This document shows positions 1 to 12,090 of a stretch of DNA of 64,000 nt, piece after piece. A model generated the notes under the pieces. That model saw only the letters and a list, made by a program, of their open reading frames with translations, had not been told where the DNA came from and did not search any database. The position numbers and the translations under genes were made by a program. The stretch is taken from the NCBI GenBank assembly GCA_011317545.1, contig WUJK01000009.1, positions 558,001 through 622,000 on the forward strand, in the 5' to 3' direction. The stretch's first letter is position 1. Each line of letters begins with the position of its first letter. Origin of the DNA: Coniella vitis (Eukaryota > Ascomycota > Sordariomycetes > Diaporthales > Schizoparmaceae).

Positions 1-2356
1 TCTGCGTCAAAGGTTAATGCAGAAAGCCGATGTTGATTTCTCCGTCTTGGTCCCATCATACTGTGAAAATCATGAATTTCCCACAAAGAATAGTGACATG
101 GCTCCGCTCACTGTTCAGATTTGGTAACCCGGAATGAAGTAAGGGAGAGTTATTCAACAACAGACAATCATTTCACTGTAAGTAAGAGTTTGTTATCAAC
201 CTGACGGGCGTCGAAGACCTAGAATTTCGATGAATCCAACCAAGAACTGAAAATGTATGTATTTTGTGCGTTCATACTTGGAGTACATGATATAGGATGC
301 TCTCCCAATGTAGCAATGATCATCTGGTGCACAAGGAAGTGAATTGGCGGCGCCAGGTTCGCCTTCAAGTACATCTGAATCCTATTTTCGTTGTGCGTTT
401 CGAGTTTCTTTTTCGCCGGTCGTCGGGTTGAAGTCGGAAGAGGAATAAGAAGAACAGCCATTGAGATTTTGAATTGAAAAGTACCTTTTGCCAGTACTGC
501 GCCCGTTATGCTTTGTGTCTTACCATTCATTGCCCTACAGCACCAACGACACATTCCTCACGAAAAGGTCTCAGGCCAGCTCTCGCATGGCATTTCCAGC
601 CTTCGGAGGCTTTGGCAGCTCGCCAGACTTGTGTAAACCGACCCATTCTCTTGGTCTCCGTCCCCCCAAACTTGATCAAGGCGAAGCGTGCGACGTTACT
701 CATCCGCAGTGGCAGCGCCCCCGCGTGCGAAGCCCAATGCGGTCTGGCACAAAGGGGGCGGGACAGGGCGCGGCAAGATAACGACGTCGATGCTGATTGG
801 AGCGTGCTCTTTGACACCCTCAGGGCCTCGATAACGACAGGCCATTGTCGCGATGCGCACCACGAAAAGAAGACGTGGTCCCCAGAACGAGGCACAGGAC
901 GTTCGAGGCCTCGGTCTGGTTGCGGTATGTGACTTGGGGATGCGGGTATCCAGCTGCTGCGGCGCGCGTATGGAAAAGGGGACATGTGTGTCTCAGCACA
1001 GGAGCATTGCGCCAGAAGAAACGCCATGCGCACATCCAAGGAGGACAAAATCTCAAAGGCTACGTCGTCCTTGATGAGGGGTCCTATCAAAGTCCCCACT
1101 TCCCCAGAATGCCAAGTTTCAATACCGTTGCGTCGTGGGGGCGGGCTCCACGCGGGCAGGCCCAACGCCCCCAGCCACGCGCGTCGTGCTACACGATATG
1201 TGCTCTCAGCCCTGCCAGGAGGCATGCTCAGCCAGCTGGGCTTGGCTCCTGCACGACAGAATGCACGCGCCAGAGATTTGACTGCCTGCCCTGCATGGTG
1301 TCAAGATGCTACATGAAGCCGAGTTTGGATCCGTCATTGCGCACGAGAACCGATGCGCAAGGCCCTCGAACTCGGTACTCTCGATGACTGGAAACGGCTA
1401 ATCAGACCGTCACATTTACCAGACAGACTCGATCTGCAATTCTTTGAAGGAGCCGTTATCAGTGACGATCACGGCATATCTCAGTAGCTGGGCCGCTAAA
1501 GCCAGCCTCAGATCGGATTCTGGAAGACTCGTGGGCCTCGTCCTGGATAATGTCTGACTGGGATAGGCTTCCTGCTTGCCATCGTGCTTGTTTCCCGGAT
1601 CGATCTGCCCCGCGTGTGGCCATCAGTGCCACGGATTGGCCAACTTTTGCTAACAACAAGTTGTAGGATTCTGCAGTCCAATGCCTTCCACCCCATTGGC
1701 ACCGATAAGCCCGGAAAAGGACCGGCCCATTACCACTGTGATGCTTCTGTCACTAGCTCAAGCAACGAAAAAGCCCATCTGCCGGTATTTCGTCAGGGAA
1801 GAACGGGTGACTGTCGGATGGTTTGCTTTGTTCCAAGCCGGCGCGGCTCGAAGGTTGCGTCGAGGGGCCGCTCGTGGTATACGACATGCCAAAGTTTTCC
1901 GAGCTTGCCAATGCCAACTCATGGGCATCGGCATCTCGGTCTACCAGCACTTGCAAAAGTAGTTGGTGCCGTTCCGTCAGTACCACCAGAGCACCCCCAG
2001 TGCAGCCCATAAACTATGTGCTGCCTGGGACTGGCAACATTGCAGGAGACGTCTCGATTCCCACGCCTTGAGGTGTGCTCCAGATACAGTAGATTGCAGC
2101 TACCCCTGCTTTCATTGGTACTCTGTATTCTCAGCCTTGAAAAGGCACAGGTTGCGCACTTTATTTTGTTCTTGTCGAAGGAGCTCCTTGCGTCTCGTCA
2201 TTTCTCTTGCTCTCGGAGCGAGGTCATCTCGTCTACGGGATTTCTCTTTTGTCGCGGGGCCAAGACGTGCTGTGCTGTTGCTACCATCATATCAAGGTTT
2301 ATACTTTTACCATAGTCTCACTTTTACAGTGTTGGTGTTAGTGTTGGTCACTCAAC
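1..2356. other. Intergenic stretch upstream of the ammonium transporter
   Basis: No convincing gene is visible. Several open frames of 60-230 codons exist on both strands, but they overlap one another, are rich in Arg, Ser, Cys and Pro, and show no domain, splice pattern or codon bias. The last few hundred bases should contain the promoter and 5' UTR of the ammonium transporter. A single GATA-factor-type core (CGATAA near 1703) is present, which is too little to claim nitrogen regulation. Confidence 0.6.
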
Positions 2357-3979
2357 ATGTCTGACAATAGCACTGATACGCCAATCTGGTGGACGCCATC
2401 GTCGCCGACGGGCAGTGGTCAGTTGTTTCTTCCTTACTAGACCATTGCGATGGCAACTCGCTCCAGGCTCCTCCAGTATACCTCGCCAGCACAGAGATAC
2501 TCGGAACCACATTCGTACAACAACTTGCTAATGATCCTTCCTCCTCCAGGTGACAATGCATGGCAGCTTACAGCAGCTTCTCTCGTCGCCTTACAATCTG
2601 TCCCAGGCCTCGTCGTCCTATACGCAGGCCTGGTCAAGAAGAAATGGGCCATCAACAGCGCTTTCATGGCCTTTTACGCTTTCGCTGCGGTCCTGGTCTG
2701 CTGGGTCCTGTGGGGCTACGAAGCAGCCTTTGGCGAGTACATGCTGCCGTTCGTAGGCAAGCCGAACAATGTCCTGGGCATCGATACCATGTTGAAGCAG
2801 TCTTACCTTCCCTCTATTGGGGTTGGTCAAGAATTTCCTCTCGCTACGATGGTCTACTTTCAGTTCGTGTTCGCCGCCATCACACTGGTCCTCATCGCGG
2901 GTGCCTTCCTATGCCGCATGAACTTTTACGCGTGGATGATCTTCGTGCCTCTCTGGCTCACCCTGAGCTACACCGTCGGCGCATATTCCCTCTGGGGCGG
3001 TGGTTTCTTGTTCAATCTCGGCACAATCGACTACTCTGGCGGCTACGTGATCCACCTCTCGTCAGGCACAGCGGGTTTCATCGGATCGTACTGGATTGGC
3101 CCTCGTCTGGCCAAGGACCGCGAAGATGCTCGACCAAACAACATCCTCACCGTGCTCATCGGCGCGGGCATCCTCTGGATCGGCTGGAACGGGTTTAATG
3201 GCGGTGACCCTTACTCCGCCTCGGCGGATGCAGGCGTCGCCGTCCTCAACACAAACCTGTGCACAGCCGTGTCCCTGCTGACGTGGACAACCTGCGACAT
3301 GCTCTACTACAAAAAGCCCTCCGTCATCGGCGCCGTCAACGGCATGATCACAGGCCTCGTGGCCATCACCCCGGCCGCCGGCGTCGTGGCAGGCTGGGGC
3401 GCGATCCTCCTCGGCCTCGGCTCCGGCGCCGTGCCCTGGGTGACCATGAACATGCTCGGCAAGTCGCGCTTCTTTGAGCGGCACTTTGACGACACGCTCG
3501 GCATCACACACACGCACATGGTCGCCGGCTTTGTGGGAGGCTTTGGCACAGGCCTCTGGGCGACCGTCGACGGGTGCGCGGCGTTCGGCCTGACGAACCC
3601 GGGCGGCGCCATCGCAGGCAACGGCATCCAGCTGGGCTACCAGATGGCCGGTGCGGCCTTTGTCATTGGCTGGAACCTTGTCTGGACGAGCCTCATCTTG
3701 CTGTTCATCAAGCACGTGCTGCGCATCCCGCTGCGCATGAGCGAGGAGGATCTGGTTAGGGGCGACGACGCGATTCATGGCGAGGAGGCCTATGTCTTTG
3801 GGCCGTGCGAGGCTCACGACCCCGAGACGGGATATATCCAGGGGCATGCTGTCACGAATGCCACGGGGACAAGTGGCGAGCTGGCCCTTGGCGGGGCGCA
3901 CCACACGGAGCCGGTTGAGGAGACGGAGAAGATTCACACCAAGAATGGAAACGGGGAGTCGAGTACCCTTCCCCTCTGA
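2357..3979 (+). CDS. Ammonium transporter, Amt/Mep family
   Basis: Spliced CDS 2357-2417 and 2550-3979, 496 aa, with a 132-nt GT-AG intron after codon 20. The start ATG gives an extracellular N-terminus rich in Ser and Thr, and the spliced frame runs straight into the first membrane helix. About eleven hydrophobic segments match the Amt/Mep fold, which conducts ammonium across the plasma membrane. The family signature around YSGGYVIHLSSGTAG is intact. It carries the first pore histidine (His189); the second lies in an HTH motif (His341/343) just before the AGFVGG segment. Having His rather than Glu at the first site resembles Mep2-type permeases, but the paralogue cannot be assigned by eye. 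The C-terminal cytosolic tail (about residues 400-496) is acidic and low in complexity. The family is certain; the sensor role is not. Confidence 0.93.
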
Positions 3980-4400
3980 GCGGGAAAGGAGAAGGAAGGG
4001 AGCGAGTTCTTATATGCAATAGTGGCATCTTTGTTCATTCAGAGTTGATGGTTGGATGTAGTTGGATGTATATTCATCATATTTGAAAATCATAAGACTG
4101 CTGACAGAAGAAGCATCGTGGCTGAGGCAGGCCACACTGAATGACTCCAAGGGCGACAGCTATTTGGTAAGACTCATATATATATATATTGCTGATTCAA
4201 ATACAATGATCCCCATTTTGCTCCGACACTCTTCATACCACACCACCACCATAGTTTTGCCCCTACTTGCAACATACTGGTGAATTGCACTCTCTGATCC
4301 ACTCTCTGATCTCTAAACTAGGACTTGCATTGGAAAAGAAGGGGAAAATAGAGAATTGGGTGTATTACGATCCAAAGAAACCCTACTTGCTCTGGGTACC
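3980..4400. other. Convergent 3' region
   Basis: Shared 3' flank between the ammonium transporter and the hydrolase on the opposite strand. It is AT-rich with a short TA-dinucleotide run near 4175-4188. No coding potential is seen; presumably it holds both 3' UTRs. Confidence 0.5.
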
Positions 4401-6506
4401 TTACTCTGCAGAATCAGAATCCTTGTGCTCCTCGGCAGGGGCTGGCGCTGCTCCTGATGATGCCTCGACACCCTCCTCAGCAGCCTGGGCAGCTTCTTGT
4501 GACTGCTCGGTCGTCGCTATATTCGAACCAACCGCAGCAGCGGACTTTTCCTTTCTTGAGAATAGACTGACTTTGGGCATGCTCATGCTCGGCATCGACG
4601 GAATGCTTGGTGTCGATATCGTGGGGAGCTTGGACGGGATGTAATCCTTCACCGACAAGCCGGCATTCGAGACGCCCGTGCCAGCATTATGCGCAATACC
4701 CATCAAGTACGCCATGTAGCTCTGCTTGTCCTTGATATCGACGTCGTCTGAGACGGGCTCTTGGCCATCACCCGACGGAGGGACAAGAGAAGCAGCAGCA
4801 GCGATATCGAGGGGCGACTCGTCGGGCACTTCGTTGTCTTCGGCATCTGCCGATGCCTCGGCCTCGGCTTTTTCCTTGTCGATATCAGCGCCCTCTTGGC
4901 CTTCGAGCTCGACACCCTCATCGGTCGCTTTGATGTGTGCTTCTGCAGAATCTGTCTCGGCAGGCCCAGTTTGGGTGATCCTGGGGTCATCGACAATCTT
5001 GGATTCGTCATTAAACCAGCCTACGACAAGCTTGGCCGATTTCTCCACCATGGGCTGGTACTCTTCGTTCTTGTCCGGTTTGAACATGCTCATGTGTGCT
5101 TGGATCTCATCGGCCGCCCCCGCAACGACTTGGCGCGAAAAGAGCTCGTGAGCCAGCTGCTGTTGTCCGTCCTTGTCGCCCTTTTCGCCCGTGTCCTCGC
5201 CAGCCGCCGGAATGGCGCAAAAGGTCCGCTCAGGGACAAAATACCCGCCGCTCCAGTACCCGTTCTCGCCCATGGACGCATAAATGTCGTGTATACCAAT
5301 ACCTCGCAGCGCAGCAAGCCGCTCTAGCCGCTTGCCCAGCTCCTGCTGCTTCATCAGCACGCCGACGAAAGTGAAATGGTCGCTCAGCCAGGCAAGCGAG
5401 TGTCCGACGTTCCCGCGGTTGATGTACGCGAGCCCTTGGCCCAGACGATCAATGCCCTGCTGGTACCCGTCAACAAGGTCCTGCTTTTTCAGATTGCGCA
5501 CGCCCTGCGCCGCTGCCATGATCTGTTGCCGGTGCACGTAGGCGGCCACGCCGCCGGCGGCAATGGCGCCCACTGTGCCTGTGCGCACCGCGACCAACTG
5601 CCATGTTTTCCAGGCTGCGGGGCCCGCAACGGCCGATCGGGCGGCTGCCTTGCTGCCCGAGAGGGAAGGACCTGGCAGGGAGCCGGCGGTGCGCTTGAGG
5701 GCCATGCCGAGGCCTGCTGGCGCGGCGGAGAGGGCGGTCATGACATTCCAGACGCTCGAGACGCGCTGATAGTTTGAAAACGCGCCGTAGACGAAGAGAG
5801 AGCGAGCGAGGCCATTGTAGGGAGTATCAAAGGCTAGGATGCCTTGGATAAGTGGGAAGAGAGGGGTTTCCAGGTCCTGGCCGGTGGCAGCGGCGCGTTC
5901 ATTGAGGAGCTGAAAGAGGGCGTCGCTGGCTACGAAGCCTCTGTGGCAGATCGGATCAGCAGAAACTCTCATACACAAGACTATGTGGAAACAAGTTGGT
6001 GTGGCTTACCCCATTGAATGTGCGACGAGTATGACGCCGACGTGTCTATCGTTTGGCGGCCATGGCTTTTCAAGGTCCGCCTTTCTGACTTCCATTACTC
6101 GTTCCCGCAGCCTGAAGTGCGCCAGGAAGTGAGAGATGTTAGCAACAAGTTCTGTGCAAACAGATGAAGAACGAGTGGCATACCATTCAAGAAAGTTGAT
6201 GCTGGCCTGTTCCAGTTCGCCCTTTGTGGCATATCGCGGGTACACGACTGACTCGACTTTAATCCCAGGCAGCTCACTGCTCACTGTTCTCTTGAGGTCC
6301 TAGCAATGCGCAGCGGCGTTAACATTAAGCTGCTTGAAGTTTTGTCGACGCAAAAGGCATGGGGTCCTCACCTCTGGGAAACGACCAAAGCTGTCATCGT
6401 CACCCTACTCTATAAGATTAGCCGTCTAGTCTCTGGCCAACAAGTAGTTCTCAGAATCACTTGCCTTGAAGCCATGAACAAAACAAAGCAAGAGTGTTCG
6501 CGGCAT
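4401..6506 (-). CDS. Alpha/beta-hydrolase-fold protein (DUF676/serine-esterase-like)
   Basis: Five exons on the minus strand: 6506-6465, 6404-6372, 6299-6184, 6111-6010 and 5940-4401, giving 610 aa. Introns are 60, 72, 72 and 69 nt. The first has a GC donor (GCAAGT) and the rest are GT-AG. The hydrolase evidence is an early HG oxyanion-type motif (His11-Gly12, followed by GDDDSFG) and a nucleophile elbow AHSMGG with the presumed catalytic Ser96; the last intron falls inside this motif. After the roughly 200-residue hydrolase part comes a hydrophobic glycine/alanine-rich stretch that could be a membrane segment. The C-terminal third is acidic, Ser/Pro-rich and probably disordered. Substrate is unknown. 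Similar fungal proteins are annotated as DUF676-type lipases or esterases. The alternative of separate ORFs is rejected because all joins keep frame. Confidence 0.8.
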
Positions 6507-8970
6507 TGTATGCCTCCGGTGTGGCAGATGGCGCGGTGAGTATTAGGTTGAAAGGAGCGATTAGGGACTAGGTTGAGATCACTAATATGTATTCTGGGAC
6601 GTTTTCTTCTAAGGATCAACAAGGATGCGCAATATGGAAATGTCGGCTGTTATGGTCGCATATAGGGAAGTTGAACGTGGATCAAGACGGGCGGCAGTTG
6701 GGATAACATCAATGGCTGTGGCATGCATTTTTAGCGATCTGATATGAATAGCACCTTCTAATGCTAGGTGTTCTCTTTCAACTATTTTCCAGTACTCTTG
6801 TTTCTCAATACAAGTCAGATGGTTCGTCGTTGCCCCCCCAAAATTGCAACTACTCTGCTGTGGCGTGTGACGAGCCACGAACGTCATCACACGACGTCAT
6901 CTTCCTCCTCGACATACTAATGTACTCTGACATAGGAGAAAACGGCAACTCGCTTGGTGGCAGGCCAAGCACCCTTTGAGAAATCAATCCAAGCCACACA
7001 AGCACGCTTCCAAAGCAAACATGGGCAAAAAGAGGGTAAGAAGCTTTAGCCAGAAACCTGCTTTGAAAGTGCGCTAGTCAAGAGCAGGTGGGCGAGTACG
7101 CCTGGTACATAGTGAAAGCCCCCGGCGTTTTTCGATGGGCCAAGGAGTTCCGCCCCGGAACCCGGACAAGGACCCCTGACCTCCGAGTCCGGAGCCGGGG
7201 GTTCCCCCGAGCCGAGTCGGACGTCAAGGCCGGGTCCGGCTCCAAGATTCAAGAATATTGCAGGAAGATGATTGTTGCTGGGACTCGGTCAGGAAACGAG
7301 TTAGTTCAAGTGTCAAATATACCACAGGAAACATTGCCGTGAGCAACTGATGTGACATTGTCGTAGCATTCTTCACGTGCAAAACATATTGGGAATTGAG
7401 ACAGGACTTCAGCGGCGGCGATATGAAATGAGGGTATAACAGTCATGAAGATGGGCACATCAATACAGCTATGTCTCAAATATACCGTAAGTGCATAAAC
7501 GAATCTTCGTCAGGTGGATTTGGAGTGCCGCTTCACTCGCGGTTCCGCCCGCCTCGGATTCCAAACCCACAAGAAGAAAAGTTCGGGCCTCAGGTTATCG
7601 AGAACAATGACAACAGCAATCACAACCCCTCGTGTCTCAAAACATTGAGGTACAAAGCGCTTAATAGTGTAACCTCCAGACACCCGACATGGCCATATGA
7701 CCATTGCAGTGATGCCGGTAACAGAACACAGGGCCTGCAGTTCCCATTGCGACTGACTGAGTTGATTGCTTCCTTTTCATCAGATCGCGTGCTTCCCATT
7801 CGATATTGCTCGCCAAATAGTCCAGACACGAAAGAGCATACTCGCGAGTCTACTTATGCTTGTACGCGCGACGAATGGCCCCATATGTGTTGTCTCTGTG
7901 CCACATATTCCGCTTGCCGCAGGTTGTTGTACATCTGCATCTGAATACCTTAGCTTTTGGGTCCCCTGTGAAACGGTCTCACAGTATTCACTAGCCTTGT
8001 GCGTACATAGTATGTGCTTTGCATCCTGTATATGCACAATCAATGAACCGTTTGGGAAAGGCTGAGACCATCATTCGAGTTGGGGTGCACCAGTAACACT
8101 TTATCCCCCGTTGAGTCTGAAGGCGGGGCGATGCGGCGTCTAGGCTTGAAATGTTTTTCCTTTCAAGCTGACTTCTCGAGCTTTATTCCTTGCTCTAATG
8201 ACATTAAGCAAGAAGTAGAAACGCCACATCTTGTTTTCGGGTTGCTGCAGTGTTTAACTGTGAGATTGAGAATCTTTTTGATTTGTATCTAATAGTCGGT
8301 GTGCCCACAGCTCAAGTCGTACACAAATAGGCCATGTGTCGCCCACTGTTTCCCATGGAGTTATGAAAGAAACGGCTTGTCGCGTATGGCGAGTGCGCGC
8401 TGTTTCAAGAAGTATTGTGACATGTATGGGAAATTGGCAAATCTGCTGCATGTTGGTGGGTTTGCTTTTTGCGGCACCCGCAACCCGAAACCATGCATCT
8501 CGTATCGTGATCGAACCTACTATATACACGATGGTGACTTTCTGTCACCTTCTCAAAGAACCTAAATCTTAGGCATTGACTTATTGGGTGTTACTTATCA
8601 ATAAGTCTTTAGGGTTGGTATCCGGTGCACCGTGCGATGATCGCGTATGTAGTGCAGCGGCATTCATAAAGGCGGATGGATATTCTGGGGCTGGAAATTG
8701 TGATAACATGGCAACGAGAAACCGACATTGAAGTTTGCACAACGCCAGGGCAGATGCGACTCACCTTGAGAAGTGATGTATAATACAGGAACTAATACTC
8801 TGCTTCGTTTGGATTCGCTGGGATGAATTCTCGTCTATTAGGATGCCCTGACCGGAAACAATCACTCGCATAGGCACTGTAGTTCTTTAGCAAGTATTAT
8901 GCATTACTGTCTCTACCTTCTCCTAGCTGGGATCCATGCCAGCGGTCCTTCAAGCACAACCTATGACAAC
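6507..8970. other. Gene-poor stretch with a GC-rich hairpin
   Basis: About 2.5 kb without a supportable gene. Open frames at 7088-7342, 7471-7944 and 8299-8572 have random-like composition and no domains. It contains two copies of the ACTATGTA/TACATAGT motif (7106, 8004) and an unusually GC-rich inverted repeat at about 7187-7222. Confidence 0.5.
7187..7222. repeat. GC-rich imperfect inverted repeat
   Basis: An outer pair GTCCG/CGGAC encloses a GGGGG-TT-CCCCC core, inside about 100 bases of G+C-rich sequence (about 7151-7245) rich in CCGGA-like words. The surrounding DNA is much closer to average composition. It could fold as a hairpin. No flanking terminal repeats or target duplication that would identify an element are seen. 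Confidence 0.45.
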
Positions 8971-9474
8971 TTAATTCACACGAACTCCATCCAGGCTCTT
9001 GCGATTCGGGGGTGTCGAGAACTGATCGTCGCATTCTGGCGAAAGAGTCACGGCCGATTCGGAAAAGTGATATGTAAAAGATGGCGGTTGTGCTGCTGCT
9101 GCTGACTCCTGCTTCTCCAAATCGGCAATGTTGCTGTTCCTCCTACTGCCGCCGCTCTCTGAAGAGCACAAAGAGCAGGTGCTTCCACCCCAATCTGATC
9201 CATTGTCGTCCTCCTTGGGCAGAAAGCATTCCCTAAATAGGTCCACGAGGGGCTTGCCAACCCTATGTATCATAGTGAGCGGCCACACCAAAGCAGGCAG
9301 GACGAAGAAGATGAATGGCCGTAATAGGATCAAGTCTGTCCGACGAGAGAACGACGCGGGAAGATGTTGCGGCATGCCGTGGAAGAGGATGCGCGCTAAA
9401 AATTCGAGCAACGCTCCGCAGGCGTACAAGAGGCCAAAGAGCAAGCCCAGTTGATAACTGCCGGATGATGCCAT
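8971..9474 (-). CDS. Small membrane protein, unknown function
   Basis: A single-exon frame of 167 aa. The chosen ATG (9474) has a good context, and the open frame upstream of it lacks another ATG. Two hydrophobic helices are visible at about residues 8-32 and 45-72, followed by a hydrophilic Ser/Glu-rich tail with a short acidic patch, a Cys-Ser-rich stretch and a polyalanine run. I do not recognise a family. The codon composition and the clean order of hydrophobic then charged segments are better than in the surrounding spurious frames, so a real gene is plausible. An additional upstream exon cannot be excluded. Confidence 0.45.
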   Translation of the reverse strand: MASSGSYQLGLLFGLLYACGALLEFLARILFHGMPQHLPASFSRRTDLILLRPFIFFVLPALVWPLTMIHRVGKPLVDLFRECFLPKEDDNGSDWGGSTCSLCSSESGGSRRNSNIADLEKQESAAAAQPPSFTYHFSESAVTLSPECDDQFSTPPNRKSLDGVRVN

Positions 9475-9612
9475 CTTTTTCTTTTCTGGCCTGCTCTGTA
9501 GTCGGGGCTTCTGTTTCGTCTCTTCTAGGTTGGTTCGAGGGACACACAAAGCAGACAGACAGAACGGATTGGAGGAGAGGTCAGAGGTGGCTGCTGCAGG
9601 ACGGCTCTCAGA

Positions 9613-10116
9613 TCAGCATTGGGACTGGTTGGTTGTATCGTGCTTGACAAAGCGTCGAATAGAATGTTGAGCTCGTTCTTGTAGGGCTTGAATAGTGCTT
9701 CCCCTTTTCTTTCCAAGCCTGCAGAATTGTCTTGGAGGTGCTGTGAAGGAAAGGCGGTGTCCCGATGAAGAGCAAAACACAACAAACAAGGAGTGGTTGC
9801 TGACGGTTGCGAAGTGGGATATGATGATCGATATATCGGCTGGTTGAGGCCTTGAAATCTGCTGTGTGCAGTCACTCTTTGAGCCAATGCGCTTGTACAT
9901 AAACATATTAAATAGTACAAGAGCAAAGAAGAAGGCAATATAACAAACCCCCAAAAGACTTACTGAAAACAGAATTGCCAAATTCCAATCTCCCTTGACT
10001 GGAACGCACGCATCAGAAACAGACACCCTGGGCTCTGAGTGCAACATGACTTGCATTCCAGGGCGACGATGTACTTTAAGCCACTCCTGCGCCTCGGCGA
10101 TCCTCCCTTGCTGCAT
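9613..10116 (-). CDS. Doubtful small ORF with one hydrophobic segment
   Basis: A possible 167-codon frame from ATG 10116. The first half looks protein-like: an amphipathic start, then a long hydrophobic stretch of about 25 residues rich in Phe, Leu and Val that could span a membrane. The second half is rich in Ser, Arg and Cys and looks random, so a splice donor may lie after the membrane segment. It sits directly upstream of the small membrane protein on the same strand and could even be its 5' exon or leader. No family is recognised. Confidence 0.2.
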   Translation of the reverse strand: MQQGRIAEAQEWLKVHRRPGMQVMLHSEPRVSVSDACVPVKGDWNLAILFSVSLLGVCYIAFFFALVLFNMFMYKRIGSKSDCTQQISRPQPADISIIISHFATVSNHSLFVVFCSSSGHRLSFTAPPRQFCRLGKKRGSTIQALQERAQHSIRRFVKHDTTNQSQC

Positions 10117-12090
10117 GTCTGACACATACACACCCACTCGCAAACTCCTCAAAGCGCTTGCGTACTATACTATGTACTATGTATATAGTTGCCAGCATCA
10201 ACGAGAGGCAGGCGTGCTTGTGCTTTTTGGGTTCTTCTGTGCTCTTTTGTTTGGTATGAGTGTGTTTGCTCACACACATGCGTGTGAGATAATCTTACGC
10301 AGGCGGACCAGTCTGTCCGGAATAAGCCAATTATTACGTGGCGCGTCGCGCGTTTTCTTGAATTCTTGTTGAAATTCCTTTTTTTTTTTTCCTTCCTCTA
10401 ATGAGTACATAAGCCAACTGACCCAGCCTCCTGTGGTGCATACATAAAAGAGCTGCTATATCCGATTCACCACATATTACTATTGATACTTCCAGCGTGC
10501 CGCAACTGGATTATTGGATATGCATAGTATAACTGGGAACAGCCGAGAGAGGCGAAAGTTACGAAACATGCATGTTGCAATTTGGCACCAGCGCCCTTGG
10601 TTTGTTCATGAACAAAAAGATGGCACGCTTTTTCGATCTCAACCGCTGATTTGCACAAATGACCCGCCAGAGCATTCAAGTCATTGACAGGCAAATATCA
10701 TTCCATTCAGTTTAGGACCTCAACGCTATACGATTTCTACATACATGCCCGATCATGCCACTATATATGGCGCCCGTCATGACACCAAGCCTCACACCGG
10801 CTTCTTTCCCAGAAAAAGAAGAAAGGAATGCCACACACCCCCCCCCCGGGCCCATTTCTCCGAGCGGGCGGTGGCAATCTGGAGTGAATCCCAGTATTAT
10901 GGAACCGAAGAGTATGCATATACTATGTACATGGTTCATCCAGGCCCAGAACACTCCAGAGACATTTTTACCTAAACACAGTGACAAGACTCAAAAAGGA
11001 AGAAAAGGCTGGTCCAGTGCTGGGCTGGCTGGGCTGGCTGGCAAGGTTTTGGAAGTTGTAGTTGGATAGATCCACCGCACGTTTTTTTCCTTTTTTTTTT
11101 TTTCTTTTTCTTCTTTTTCTTTTTACCCTTTTTGGGCCCCTAAGATCACGTCCTTCCTATCCAAAATGCCCGATTTTTCGATCATCCATGTCTCTTACTG
11201 TCATTTTGACAAGGACTCAGACCAGCCGCCGTGGCGGTCCTGTACTGCTTTGATGGCGGGCCGTCCGTCTGCTCTTCGTTACACTCTAATATAATCCTCC
11301 TTTTCCCACCCAACTAAAACCCGCCGTTCCTGTGACACTACCACTGCCTGCGTACTTTGCTCCGGTACTGAGACGAAAAGAAATTATGTCAGGCGTCAAC
11401 CCCATCAAAATTCAAAAGGAGGTGTCGTTTGAATGGTTTCAAATATTTCCACATCAAAATCCTTCTTTAGTGGAGTTTTGAACTTTTGGAAATCTCTTTC
11501 TGTCTTTCTTGCGTAAGCTCACATTTTTGAACTTTTGGATTGCCATCATAGCGCGGTGCGGAAGGATTACTCTTTATGTACGCCCCTGTCAACAGGATCT
11601 GAGTAAATACAGGGCCGCATGGATGTGCATGCGCTGCTGTATATTTATGCGTCTCTGCTGAGAAGGGATTGTATATCACCGTAGAGATATAGTTTCTCTC
11701 AAAAGCAGCCAAACATTGGGAGGCGGTGCACGAAAGAGGTTGTGTAAAGGTGGCTCCGGTCTACGACGGCGAACTATACAGATGCATAGTTATATGTAGG
11801 TTTTGAGCGATTTCAAAAGGTGCATGTCCTATTATCAGTATCTATCTACCTACATACCCAGATTGCTAGATACCGCTCGGTGGTTGGCTTCTGTCACGAA
11901 CACTCAACCCCGCCCCTGAGCTTGCTTTTCCTCTTGACATACTACACAAGGTCCAATGACATGGCATCTGGCTCGCCACCATCTTCCCTCGCGTGCGAGA
12001 ATTCGATCTCGTTCCCAGCACCAAAGCGCAAAAGCATACCTGAGCAGGTCCCATGCCAATACTTCAAAGAAAGAAAGCCGTGTGATCCGC
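10117..12090. other. Intergenic stretch, T-rich and C-tract-bearing
   Basis: No gene is supported. It holds three copies of the ACTATGTA motif (10169, 10176, 10922), a run of ten C at 10838-10847, a tandem GGCTG-type repeat at about 11022-11042 and a long T-rich tract at about 11082-11130. Confidence 0.5.

Noticed and set aside
527..1225. A 232-codon frame on the minus strand
   Set aside because: Composition is random-like (Arg, Ser, Pro, Cys), it overlaps several other equally long frames, and it has no domain or splice signals.
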